Part shown: positions 53,193 to 61,891 of the stretch, piece by piece
Position numbering within the stretch: position 1 is the stretch's first letter
Layout: each line of letters starts with the position of its first letter
NCBI GenBank assembly: GCA_020061465.1
Contig: JAGUYG010000038.1
Location: forward strand, 1 to 64,000
Reading direction: 5' to 3'
Source of the DNA: Ignavibacteriales bacterium
GTDB lineage: Bacteria; Bacteroidota; Ignavibacteria; Ignavibacteriales; Ignavibacteriaceae
Length of the DNA: 64,000 nt
The notes under the pieces: model-generated
The model's input: the letters and a program-made list of their open reading frames with translations, nothing else
Database searches by the model: none
What the model was told of the DNA's origin: nothing
Made by a program: the position numbers and the translations under genes

Positions 53193-53428
53193 TATGGAGT
53201 ATTTCCGGATTTTAGGTATTAAAACTCAATATCAATTTCCAAAATATCCAATGAATCTTTGCTCGATGAGAAAGAAATTTTTACAGTGCTAATAATCTCT
53301 TAGTTCTGATTGTTAGTTTGATACAGATTCAATTATTCTCACCTCAAAACTCTCTAAACCATTAGCAAAAAATGAAATAAACTGATAGATTAGAATCAGA
53401 GTATTTTAAAATTTAGCCGGGGATTTCC

Positions 53429-54451
53429 ATGAAAGTATCACACTATTTATTAATCTTAATTTTCCTTTTTTCATTAGAATTAATTGCACAGTCAACGCAA
53501 CAATTTGCCGATTTAGGAGAATTTCGTTTGGTAAGCGGGGAGGTGATTAAAGACTGTAAACTCGGTTACAGAACATTCGGAACGTTGAATGAAGAGAAAT
53601 CTAACGTCATTTTGTTTCCCACATGGTTTGGAGGCAAATCTGAAAGTTTAGCCAATCATGTAGGTCAAGGTAAAATTGCCGACAACACAAAATTTTACGT
53701 TATTACCGTAGATGCTTTAGGGAATGGCATTTCTTCTTCACCGTCAAACAGTAAAGACCAAGCCGGAGAGATATTTCCTGAGATAACAATTCTCGATATG
53801 GTGAACAGTCAGTATCAACTTTTAACAGAAGTGTTCGGATTCAAAAAAATATACGGAATGATCGGCGGTTCAATGGGAGGCATGCAGGTGATGCAATGGA
53901 TTGTAACTTATCCCGATTTCATGGAAAGGGCGGTATCGTATGTGGGAACTCCATTCCTAACTTCCTATGATAAGCTACTATGGCAAACCGAATTAAACAT
54001 AATCGATTTGGCGAAAGCATGCCCTTCCGATGAAAAAGAGTTATTAAAAGCAATCGCAGGTTTACACAACTATGCACTTCAAACACCTTCCTACCGCATT
54101 AGTAAAACCGCCCCGCATGAATTCGATGAGTTCATCAATACCATTTATGATAACTATACTAAAATATTTAATTCCGATGATTGGAAATCACAATTAAAAG
54201 CAATGATGAACCACGACATAACAAAATCATTTAACGGTTCGCTTAAGGAAGCGGCATCGGCTGTACGTGCAAAAATACTTATTATTGTTGGAACTCAAGA
54301 TCACATGGTTAATCCAACCCCGTCTGTTGAGTTTGCTGAGATACTTAATGCGGAATTATACCAATTTAAAAATGACTGCGGGCATTTAGCTCCAGGTTGT
54401 GAGATGGAAAAGTTCGTTCAACTTGTAAACAATTTCTTTGCATTGCAGTAA
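53429..54451 (+). CDS. Secreted alpha/beta hydrolase of the homoserine O-acetyltransferase (MetX)-like family
   Basis: A 340-residue alpha/beta hydrolase with a signal peptide (MKVSHYLLILIFLFSLELIAQ), then a MetX-like domain: KLGYRTFGTLNEEKSNVILF, nucleophile Ser in MIGGSMGGMQVMQWI, Asp in IIVGTQDHMVNPTPS and His in DCGHLAPGCEMEKF. MetX itself is cytoplasmic, so an exported relative is probably not a methionine biosynthesis enzyme but an esterase or acyltransferase. The next gene starts 16 nt downstream and has its own ribosome-binding site. Confidence 0.88.
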   Translation: MKVSHYLLILIFLFSLELIAQSTQQFADLGEFRLVSGEVIKDCKLGYRTFGTLNEEKSNVILFPTWFGGKSESLANHVGQGKIADNTKFYVITVDALGNGISSSPSNSKDQAGEIFPEITILDMVNSQYQLLTEVFGFKKIYGMIGGSMGGMQVMQWIVTYPDFMERAVSYVGTPFLTSYDKLLWQTELNIIDLAKACPSDEKELLKAIAGLHNYALQTPSYRISKTAPHEFDEFINTIYDNYTKIFNSDDWKSQLKAMMNHDITKSFNGSLKEAASAVRAKILIIVGTQDHMVNPTPSVEFAEILNAELYQFKNDCGHLAPGCEMEKFVQLVNNFFALQ

Positions 54452-54467
54452 TGAGGAGGAATGTTTA

Positions 54468-55598
54468 GTGAAAAAAGTTGTATTACTTGGTGCAGGTCTA
54501 ATCGGTAAAACAATTGCAGCAGATTTATGTAAAGATTATTCCGTCCTCGCTGTTGATGTCGACCGGAAAAAACTAGATAGACTTAAATCACTCTATCCTG
54601 TAGAAACTATTTTAAGCAGCGTGACCGATTGGGAAAGAACTTCTAAATTCCTTTCTGATGCTGATTTAATCATCGGGGCAGTTCCGGGCTTTTTAGGATT
54701 TCAAACATTGAAGAACATAATTCAATTGAAAAAAGATGTTGTCGATATCTCTTTCTTCGGGGAAGATCCTTTTGAGCTTGATTCATTAGCAAAACAGAAT
54801 AAAGTAACGGCTGTGGTGGACTGCGGTGTAGCTCCCGGGCTGAGTAATATTATAATTGGATATTTTAACTCGAAGATGAAGATAGATTCGTTCAAGTGTT
54901 ATGTGGGAGGTTTACCTGTTGAAAGAGAATGGCCCTTCGAATATAAAGCGCCTTTCTCTCCGTCGGATGTAATTGAGGAATATACCCGTCCCGCGAGAAT
55001 AGTTGAAAACGGCAATATGGTTGTAAAACCCGCTCTATCAGAACCGGAATTAATTGAATTTAAATCTATTGGCAAATTAGAAGCTTTCAATACAGATGGA
55101 TTACGTTCGTTAATTACCACCATGAAAATTCCTAACATGATTGAGAAAACACTGCGTTATCCGGGTCATATAGAATACATGAGAGTACTGCGTGAAGCGG
55201 GTTTCTTCAATAAAGAGCCAATGGAAATTGGTGGACAAAAAATTAAACCGATCGATTTTACCTCTAAACTTTTATTCCCGCTTTGGCATTTAGATGAAAA
55301 TGAACCCGAATTTACCGTGTTAAGATTGATTATTGAAGGAAATGATAAGCAAAAGAAAAAACAAATAATTTTCGATTTATATGATAAGTATGATGAACGA
55401 AAAAATCTCTCCTCTATGGCACGAACTACGGGTTTCACTTGCACTGCCGCCGCAAGATTGATACTAAATGAAAAATTTAACAGAAAAGGAATTTGTCCGC
55501 CGGAGTTTATAGGTGAAAATGAAGAATGTTATAATAAAGTTCTCAATGATCTTCGACATCGGGGAATTGAAATGACTTTTTCTGAAAAAGAGATTTAA
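54468..55598 (+). CDS. Saccharopine dehydrogenase-family oxidoreductase
   Basis: An NAD(P)-binding protein of 376 residues: N-terminal VVLLGAGLIGKTIAADL and DYSVLAVDVDRKKLDRL (Rossmann), then VVDCGVAPGLSNIIIGYFN and GLPVEREWPFEYKAPFSPSD, typical of lysine 6-dehydrogenase and saccharopine dehydrogenase-like enzymes. It may act in lysine catabolism, but the substrate is not certain. The frame is open to ATG 54438, but AGGAGG is 8 nt before GTG 54468 (start of KKVVLLGAG), so I chose GTG. It follows the MetX-like gene by 16 nt, in the same operon. Confidence 0.88.
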   Translation: MKKVVLLGAGLIGKTIAADLCKDYSVLAVDVDRKKLDRLKSLYPVETILSSVTDWERTSKFLSDADLIIGAVPGFLGFQTLKNIIQLKKDVVDISFFGEDPFELDSLAKQNKVTAVVDCGVAPGLSNIIIGYFNSKMKIDSFKCYVGGLPVEREWPFEYKAPFSPSDVIEEYTRPARIVENGNMVVKPALSEPELIEFKSIGKLEAFNTDGLRSLITTMKIPNMIEKTLRYPGHIEYMRVLREAGFFNKEPMEIGGQKIKPIDFTSKLLFPLWHLDENEPEFTVLRLIIEGNDKQKKKQIIFDLYDKYDERKNLSSMARTTGFTCTAAARLILNEKFNRKGICPPEFIGENEECYNKVLNDLRHRGIEMTFSEKEI

Positions 55599-55709
55599 TA
55601 CTAAAACAACCAACTTATTACAAATGCATTTTAATCGCTTAGGTTCATTAAAGTACAGAGGCATTCTTTAAGAAATTCTTTCCTGAAATTAAAATGAGGT
55701 AAATAAATC

Positions 55710-58526
55710 ATGCAACGGTACAATATAAACTTTTCGGCTAACTTCGTATTTAGCGTAATTATTTTTATTACTCTGTTGATCACCGGAACAATAAACTCTC
55801 AAATCAATGAGATCCCGTTTTATCCTAACGGGATTTATGATGAAAAAATTCCAACACCGGCATCGGTAATCGGTTTTGAAATTGGGGAGAAACCGGTAAG
55901 ATATTCAGATGTATATCTTTACTTTAACACTCTGGCAGATAAATCGGAACGAGTAAGGATAATTGAATCCGGTCAAACTTATGAAGGACGAAAACTATTC
56001 TATTTAATGATAAGCTCACCTGAAAATATTTTAAAGCTTGACGAAATTAAAATAAATCTTGCAAAGTTATCCGATGTTCGCAAATTAACTGCGGATGCCG
56101 AAGCACAAAAAATCATTGAATCTACTCCCGGCTCTGCGATGATGATGTACAGCATACATGGCGATGAACTATCAGGCACCGATGCCTCTGTTCAGCTTGC
56201 ATATCAGTTAGCTGCAAGTATTGATACATTAACAAATAAATTGCTGAAAGAATTAATAATCGGAATTTATCCGATGGAAAATCCCGACGGCAGAGAAAGA
56301 TATCTTGCGCAGATGGAACAATGGAAGAGTCATTTTCCTAATTCCGATGTTCAAAGCATTCAGCATAAAGGTGTTTGGCCCTGGGGAAGAACGAATCATT
56401 ACTTATTCGATCTTAACCGCGATTGGTTTATTCTGGCTCACCCCGAAAGCCGCGAGCGTGTAAAAGCAGTGCTTGAATGGAAACCGCAGCTTGTAGTAGA
56501 TGCGCATGAAATGGGCTCGCTCGATACTTATCTTTTCAATCCTCCTAGAGAGCCATTCAATCCCAACCTTAGCCCTTTGATAAAGCAATGGTGGAATGTG
56601 TTTGCTTCCGGACAGGCAAGAGCATTTGACAAATACGGCTGGAGCTATTATACAAGAGAATGGCTTGACGAATGGTACCCGGGTTACGGCAGTTCATGGC
56701 CCGGATTTACAGGAACACTGAGTATCCTTTATGAGCAAGCATCCACAGATGGTTCAATCGTTAAAAGACAAGACGGAACTACGTTATCTTTCAGAGAAGC
56801 AGTGCATAAACAGTTTACTAGTTCTTTAGCTAATCTTACAACTGCAGCGGAAAATCGTAAGGCTTTGTTGAACAGTTATTATCAGATTAATAAAGATGCA
56901 ACAGCACCTCAGCGCGGTAAAGATGTAATGGCTTATGTAATAGATCCGGGTAAAAATTTGTCAAGAGCAGAAAGGTTAATAGGCAAACTCTTATTGCAGG
57001 GGATAGAAGTTCATCGTGCAGAGTCTGATTTCACCTTGAGCGGCGCAAGCAGTTATTGGGATTCGAAACCCGCTCAGAAAAATTTCTCTAAAGGAAGCTT
57101 CATTATTCGGCTGGATCAACCGATGAGACATTTAATTAATGCAATTCTTGAATTCGATCCACGAATGACAAACTCGTTCCTTAAATGGGAAAGAGAATCC
57201 TTAGAAAAAGGTGAAGGTACCCGCATGTATGAGATAAGTTCATGGTCGATGCTGATGGCTTATGGATTGGATGCTTATTCATCTAAAGAAATGCCTAAAG
57301 TTGAAATGAAATTAGTGACTGAGATATCCAAACCTGCCGGCAGTGTAATAAATTCAAATGCTTCTTTCGGATATTTGATTGACTATCATGAAGACAAAGC
57401 AATTGATGCATTAATAAAATTATTTGAGTCGGGTTATAATGTTCGATCGGCACTAAAACCGTTTAAGATAGGAGGGCAATCGTTTCAGCGAGGAACATTG
57501 CTAATCAGAAGGAATGAAAATCCTAATCTTAAGCTGAGCGAATTAGAAAAAATAGCAAGTGAAGCCGGAGTGCAAATTGTTGGTGTGAATACAGCATTGA
57601 GTGAAGACGGACCAGATTTAGGAGGGAATGAGTTTCGCTTGCTTGCGGCACCTAAAACAGCAATCTTAACAGGTCCTGCAATTAGTTCAGGAAGCTTTGG
57701 TTCATTGTGGTATATGCTCGACAATGAAGTAAAAATGAAATATTCAATAATAAATCACGATTATTTTTCCGGAGTCGATCTAAGAAAATATAATGTCTTA
57801 GTTCTTCCTTCTTTGTTTTCGGGAGAAAGAATTTTCGGAAAAGACGGTGTAAAGAAATTAAAAGATTGGGTTTCGAACGGTGGAACATTAATAGCAATCG
57901 GAGGAGCGGCAGCCTTTCTTGCCGATACTTCAACAGGGTTTAGTTCAGTTAGATTGAAAAGACAAGCGTTAAAAGATCTGAAAACTTATGAACATGCACT
58001 TAAGCTTGAGCAAGCTATTGGGAAATATTCGCTTGATAGTTTAACAATTTGGGAAGGAAAGGAAACTCTGCAGACTGAAAAAACGGAGAAAGCAGTTAAA
58101 GAATTAAGCAAAGGGGAATTAACCGAATTGCAGCAGTTAGATGAATTTCAACGAAGATTTATGCCGCGAGGCTCTATCTTCAGAATAGATTTGAATGAAG
58201 AACACTGGCTGAATTTTGGTTTGAGCGATAAAGTACCTGCAATCTTTTATACTCATAACGCATTTCTTTCAAAAAGACCGGTGGAGACAGCCGGAAGACT
58301 TACAAGTGCAGATAAATTGAGATTATCCGGTCTAATTTGGCCCGAGGCTAAGAAGCGTTGGGAGAATACTGCCTATGCCACGAGAGAATCGTTAGGAAAA
58401 GGACAATTAATTCTATTTGCAGATGAAGTAAATTTCCGTTCATATTTTTATGGAACGGGAAGGATTTTTATTAATGCTATGCTGTTAGGTCCCGGTTTAG
58501 GCACTCAGCAAATTGTCGAGTGGTAA
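55710..58526 (+). CDS. Large secreted M14-family metallopeptidase
   Basis: A 938-residue zinc carboxypeptidase-like protein with an N-terminal hydrophobic signal (about 8-30). Zinc ligands are H150 and E153 in MYSIHGDELSGTDA and H266 in VVDAHEMGSLDT. Substrate residues are in ENPDGRERY and FDLNRDWF. The second half has SGEYILV-type beta-rich modules and a glutamine-amidotransferase-like fold (VLVLPSLFSGERIFG, GGTLIAIGGAAAFLA). It has no T9SS sorting signal, unlike the other M14 peptidase here, so it is probably periplasmic. Likely degrades peptides for nutrition. Confidence 0.92.
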   Translation: MQRYNINFSANFVFSVIIFITLLITGTINSQINEIPFYPNGIYDEKIPTPASVIGFEIGEKPVRYSDVYLYFNTLADKSERVRIIESGQTYEGRKLFYLMISSPENILKLDEIKINLAKLSDVRKLTADAEAQKIIESTPGSAMMMYSIHGDELSGTDASVQLAYQLAASIDTLTNKLLKELIIGIYPMENPDGRERYLAQMEQWKSHFPNSDVQSIQHKGVWPWGRTNHYLFDLNRDWFILAHPESRERVKAVLEWKPQLVVDAHEMGSLDTYLFNPPREPFNPNLSPLIKQWWNVFASGQARAFDKYGWSYYTREWLDEWYPGYGSSWPGFTGTLSILYEQASTDGSIVKRQDGTTLSFREAVHKQFTSSLANLTTAAENRKALLNSYYQINKDATAPQRGKDVMAYVIDPGKNLSRAERLIGKLLLQGIEVHRAESDFTLSGASSYWDSKPAQKNFSKGSFIIRLDQPMRHLINAILEFDPRMTNSFLKWERESLEKGEGTRMYEISSWSMLMAYGLDAYSSKEMPKVEMKLVTEISKPAGSVINSNASFGYLIDYHEDKAIDALIKLFESGYNVRSALKPFKIGGQSFQRGTLLIRRNENPNLKLSELEKIASEAGVQIVGVNTALSEDGPDLGGNEFRLLAAPKTAILTGPAISSGSFGSLWYMLDNEVKMKYSIINHDYFSGVDLRKYNVLVLPSLFSGERIFGKDGVKKLKDWVSNGGTLIAIGGAAAFLADTSTGFSSVRLKRQALKDLKTYEHALKLEQAIGKYSLDSLTIWEGKETLQTEKTEKAVKELSKGELTELQQLDEFQRRFMPRGSIFRIDLNEEHWLNFGLSDKVPAIFYTHNAFLSKRPVETAGRLTSADKLRLSGLIWPEAKKRWENTAYATRESLGKGQLILFADEVNFRSYFYGTGRIFINAMLLGPGLGTQQIVEW

Positions 58527-58531
58527 TTAAA

Positions 58532-58577
58532 GTAGAGACGCCCTGTCCAAAGGATCGTTCCGACTGGACGTCTCTAC
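58532..58577. repeat. GTAGAGACG-type palindromic repeat
   Basis: GTAGAGACG and CGTCTCTAC, separated by 28 nt that include GGATCGTTCC. Palindromes beginning GTAGAGACG are widespread intergenic elements in several bacterial phyla. The second in the window is at 63291-63315. Confidence 0.7.
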
Positions 58578-58605
58578 ATGTATGAACAGTAGAATATTTT
58601 TCAAA

Positions 58606-58788
58606 TTACAATTCTGCTCTAACACCAATTCCGAGTTTTATCAAATAATTCACCTTCCATGAATTCTCGATCCATTTCTCCTCAGTAAACATCTCCGAGC
58701 TTTTTGAATATTCACTCTGCAATGGCAGCGAATATTGTAAGCTTATAAAACCATGCTTTAAAAAAACAAATCTTACTCCTAAATAAAT
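58606..58788 (-). pseudogene. C-terminal fragment of an outer-membrane barrel-like gene
   Basis: The minus strand reads 60 sense codons without a start, ending at TAA 58606-58608: IYLGVRFVFLKHGFISLQYS, then EEKWIENSWKVNYLIKLGIG and VRAEL. It has the alternating hydrophobic pattern and length of the last strands of an outer-membrane beta-barrel. A stop lies just upstream (58789-58791) and there is no ATG or ribosome-binding site at its beginning, so it looks like a decayed relic. A chance frame cannot be excluded. Confidence 0.5.
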
Positions 58789-58886
58789 TTACAGTATTTC
58801 TGATGCAAATAAATTTTACTTTCTTAACATCAATTTCTTTCTTACTATTAGCATAAAGATTCAAAATAAAATCTCATTTATCCGTC

Positions 58887-60689
58887 ATGAATTATTTAAG
58901 TAGAAGCTTATTGTTTATTCTTTTGATTATTTCCGCTTCAGTGCAGAATGCACAAGAAGCCGGCGACCGCTTCTCATCACAAAAATTAATTGAAGAAAAA
59001 AAGTTAAAATGGAAAACTGCCATTGATTCAATTTGGGGGGAAGGTCCTTCAACAGAAAAGAAATTGGAAATCTTCGATACCGTTTGGAACGCAGTGAACG
59101 AGCGCTTCGCCTGCTTTCAGAATCTTAATTTCAATATTGATCTATTTAAAAAATTTTATCGGGCTGAAATTGAAAATGGCGCCAGCCAGGGAAGATTCGC
59201 AGCAATATTAAATCATTTTGCAATTAACCTTCGCGAGACTCACACAATCTTTTATAACGATGAAGTAAATAAATTAACAGTGGCGGTAAAGGATGTTCCG
59301 TTAATTTTTTGCGGAGGGTGGGGAGATAACAGCCGCTTCGGTGCTGCACTTACACCGCTTCCCGACAGCACGCTGTTAGTTTATCAAGTTGTCGATAATC
59401 ATCCGTTAGGTTTAGAAAGAGGCGACAAAATTATCGGATACGAAGATATACCATGGAAAATTCTTTATAGAGAATTACTCGATGCCGAATTGCCGATTGC
59501 CGTTAATGACAGCGGACATTTCAGATGGGGAGCGAATGAAACAGCTTTCGCTCACTCGTGGCTTATGAGCGCCGGGCTTAATTGGCATCTGTTCAATACT
59601 ATCGATTTAGTAAAATATTCTTCGGAAGATACATTACATTTACCTACTGACCTTCTGACCAATTTTAATAATGATATTTATTCTACAGAACAATTACCCG
59701 TCAACGGTGTCTCTTTTCCTAATTACAGAAATAACGAATACATAAGCTGGGGAATAGTTGACGGAACAAACATTGGTTACATTTATGTCTGGAGCTGGCT
59801 GAAAGGAAGACCGTTTGCTCTTTTCAAAAATGCCGTAGATGTCTTAATGAAACTTAAAACAGAAGGTTTGATAATAGATTTTAGATACAACACCGGAGGA
59901 ATAGTTAGTCATGCAGATTCAGGTTTATCATTGTTATTTAATTCAGAAGTGGAAAATTTAATTTTGTCGAAGAGAAGCAATCCCAATAACCGATTCCAAT
60001 TGGAAAGATGGAATGAATTTAATTTGTCACCAAATCAATCAACTTATTACGATAAACCGATTGCAGTGCTGTTAGGTCCGGGCGCTTTTAGTGCGGGAGA
60101 TTTTGTTGCATTACGCTTGATGGAACATCCCCATGCACGCGTATTCGGTAAAACATCCTCAGGCTCATTTGCGTCGGCATGGAGCTTCAAATTACATGAT
60201 GAAGGGTGGAATGTAGATTTTGCCTGGCTTAACGGTTCAATTGACTCTAAGCCGGAGGAGTATTTAACAAGGACCGAGCTTAGAACGGACTCGCCGGTTT
60301 GGCTTACACCCGATGATGTGCGCAACAATGACGACACGATGGTTAAAGCTGCAATAAATTGGATTAAAGGAAACGTTGTGAAAGTTGATGAAAAATCGCT
60401 GCCGCAAAAATTTATACTCTATCAAAATTATCCTAATCCGTTTAATCCGTTTACGGTTATTAAATATACTTTACCTTCGAGCGTATCGGTTAAACTGAAA
60501 GTCTTTGATATGCTTGGAAGAGAAATAATTACTCTTGTAAATGAAGAACAAGAAGCCGGAAGTTATGAAATAAAGTTTGACGGAAGCGTGCTCTCTCAAA
60601 AGGGATCAAGTCTCACAAGCGGAATTTATATCTATAAATTACAAGCAAATAGTTTTTCTGTTTCGAAGAAAATGATTTTATTGCAATGA
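58887..60689 (+). CDS. Secreted S41-family peptidase with T9SS sorting domain
   Basis: A 600-residue exported serine peptidase. The signal peptide ends near residue 22 (SVQNAQ). The S41 (tail-specific/C-terminal processing) catalytic domain has GLIIDFRYNTGGIVSHADSG, and the nucleophile Ser402 in GPGAFSAGDFVALR. The C-terminus is a T9SS sorting domain: YQNYPNPFNPFTVIKYTLPS and ending SKKMILLQ. The sorting domain also carries a short insert GSVLSQKGSSLTSG before the last strands. It probably processes proteins at the cell surface. No PDZ domain was recognised. Confidence 0.9.
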   Translation: MNYLSRSLLFILLIISASVQNAQEAGDRFSSQKLIEEKKLKWKTAIDSIWGEGPSTEKKLEIFDTVWNAVNERFACFQNLNFNIDLFKKFYRAEIENGASQGRFAAILNHFAINLRETHTIFYNDEVNKLTVAVKDVPLIFCGGWGDNSRFGAALTPLPDSTLLVYQVVDNHPLGLERGDKIIGYEDIPWKILYRELLDAELPIAVNDSGHFRWGANETAFAHSWLMSAGLNWHLFNTIDLVKYSSEDTLHLPTDLLTNFNNDIYSTEQLPVNGVSFPNYRNNEYISWGIVDGTNIGYIYVWSWLKGRPFALFKNAVDVLMKLKTEGLIIDFRYNTGGIVSHADSGLSLLFNSEVENLILSKRSNPNNRFQLERWNEFNLSPNQSTYYDKPIAVLLGPGAFSAGDFVALRLMEHPHARVFGKTSSGSFASAWSFKLHDEGWNVDFAWLNGSIDSKPEEYLTRTELRTDSPVWLTPDDVRNNDDTMVKAAINWIKGNVVKVDEKSLPQKFILYQNYPNPFNPFTVIKYTLPSSVSVKLKVFDMLGREIITLVNEEQEAGSYEIKFDGSVLSQKGSSLTSGIYIYKLQANSFSVSKKMILLQ

Positions 60690-61227
60690 TTATGTAAACG
60701 TTATTTTTGTCGTACTGTAAAGTCTTGATGGAGTAATTTCTTCTTTTCTCTGTTCAAGGCTTCAGAAAGATTTAAAGGGAAAAAAAACATCACTTGTAAT
60801 TATTTAGAATAATTGATAGAATTAAAATTAGAAACTGGGAGTATTCAAATTGATCAAATCGATAATCATTCTGTTCAATTAAAAATAAATCTAAATGATA
60901 ATTTAAAACCGACCAATTTGGAAATCAGCTTTTCCATATAATTATCAGTACTGCCCAAATTAATTTTGTTAAAGAAATTTTATTGTGAATAATTAAAATA
61001 TTACATTGTTTTTACACTACAATGGAACTCATCCCAACCCTTCTCTTAAAAAGAGAAGGGCTTATTAAAACTTATGACTTGTATTAAATATTCTGTCAGA
61101 ACATAGTCATATAAGGTTTTATTGACAATAAGTCTCTCTCTTTTTAAGAGAGAGATTAGAGAGAGTTAAATTTATTTTGGACAGATATGATAATTATAAA
61201 AGTAATATTATTTACACAGAGACTAAA
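60690..61227. other. Intergenic region with a hairpin repeat (copy C) and TCTC/GAGA runs
   Basis: Copy C of the MITE-like hairpin (61026-61070) lies here. A second inverted run, CTCTCTCTTTTTAAGAGAGAG, spans about 61134-61154. No gene was recognised. The leader up to the outer-membrane protein start at 61228 is AT-rich. Confidence 0.5.
61026..61070. repeat. Hairpin repeat, copy C
   Basis: CCCTTCTCTT (61038-61047) and AAGAGAAGGG (61051-61060) form a perfect 10-bp stem with a 3-nt loop. The left flank GAACTCATCCCAACCC resembles the left arm of copy B (ACTCATCCCCCTCACCCC). Confidence 0.65.
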
Positions 61228-61881
61228 ATGAAGAAATTATTTGTTCTTCCCTTCTTATTCATCTTCAATTTTAACTATGCACAGATAAAAGATAATTCAT
61301 CTCCATTTTCTAATTTTGATTACGGCGTTTACAGCGGTATTAATCTAAATGCCGGTTCAAGCACCGGCGGTGATTTGCTGCTTGAGCTTAAAACCAATTT
61401 AATTTCAGATTTTAACTTGAGGTTTTCTCTTGGCTATCATAAATCATACAAAGGTGAATCGTATATCGTTAGATCTTACGGAAGCGGTGTTATTGAAGGT
61501 ACGCAATATTATTTTGCAACTGAGTATAATGTGGATGAAAAAGGATATGATGTTTTTCCGCTGGCATTAGGCATACAATACGTTTATAAGAATGAGGTTC
61601 TTTCTCCATACTTAATGCTTGATGCAGGCTACAATATTATTGAGTCAAGAATTTATCACTCGTCCGGACGTACGTGGTCTTATAATTCATTAGAAGAAGT
61701 GCCGGATGAATTCAAAGTAAAACAAAGCGAAACACTTCCGGATAATTCTATAGGTATCAATGTTGGAATCGGAACAATTTATCACTTGACTAATAGAATA
61801 AATTTAGAGCTGCGGTATTTCTATAAATATGACAGTGAGATAATTAATACTCATCATTTTTTAGCAGGTATATCTTTTTAA
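61228..61881 (+). CDS. Outer-membrane beta-barrel protein
   Basis: A 217-residue protein starting at ATG 61228 with a signal peptide (MKKLFVLPFLFIFNFNYAQ). The frame is open upstream to TTG 61177 but without a signal. The mature part has alternating beta strands (GVYSGINLNAGSSTGGDLLL, FSLGYHKSYKGESYIVRSYG, LEKRYFYKYDSEI-like end) and ends with GISF, an aromatic C-terminus of outer-membrane barrels. It precedes a T9SS protein by 10 nt and is probably co-transcribed. The ligand is unknown. Confidence 0.8.
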   Translation: MKKLFVLPFLFIFNFNYAQIKDNSSPFSNFDYGVYSGINLNAGSSTGGDLLLELKTNLISDFNLRFSLGYHKSYKGESYIVRSYGSGVIEGTQYYFATEYNVDEKGYDVFPLALGIQYVYKNEVLSPYLMLDAGYNIIESRIYHSSGRTWSYNSLEEVPDEFKVKQSETLPDNSIGINVGIGTIYHLTNRINLELRYFYKYDSEIINTHHFLAGISF

Positions 61882-61891
61882 TGTTTAATTT

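Larger units (their letters stand above)
58527..58886. other. Intergenic region with a GTAGAGACG palindrome and a gene relic
   Basis: GTAGAGACG (58532-58540) is inverted as CGTCTCTAC (58569-58577); this family recurs at 63291-63315. The rest is dominated by the pseudogene fragment listed at 58606-58788. Confidence 0.6.
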
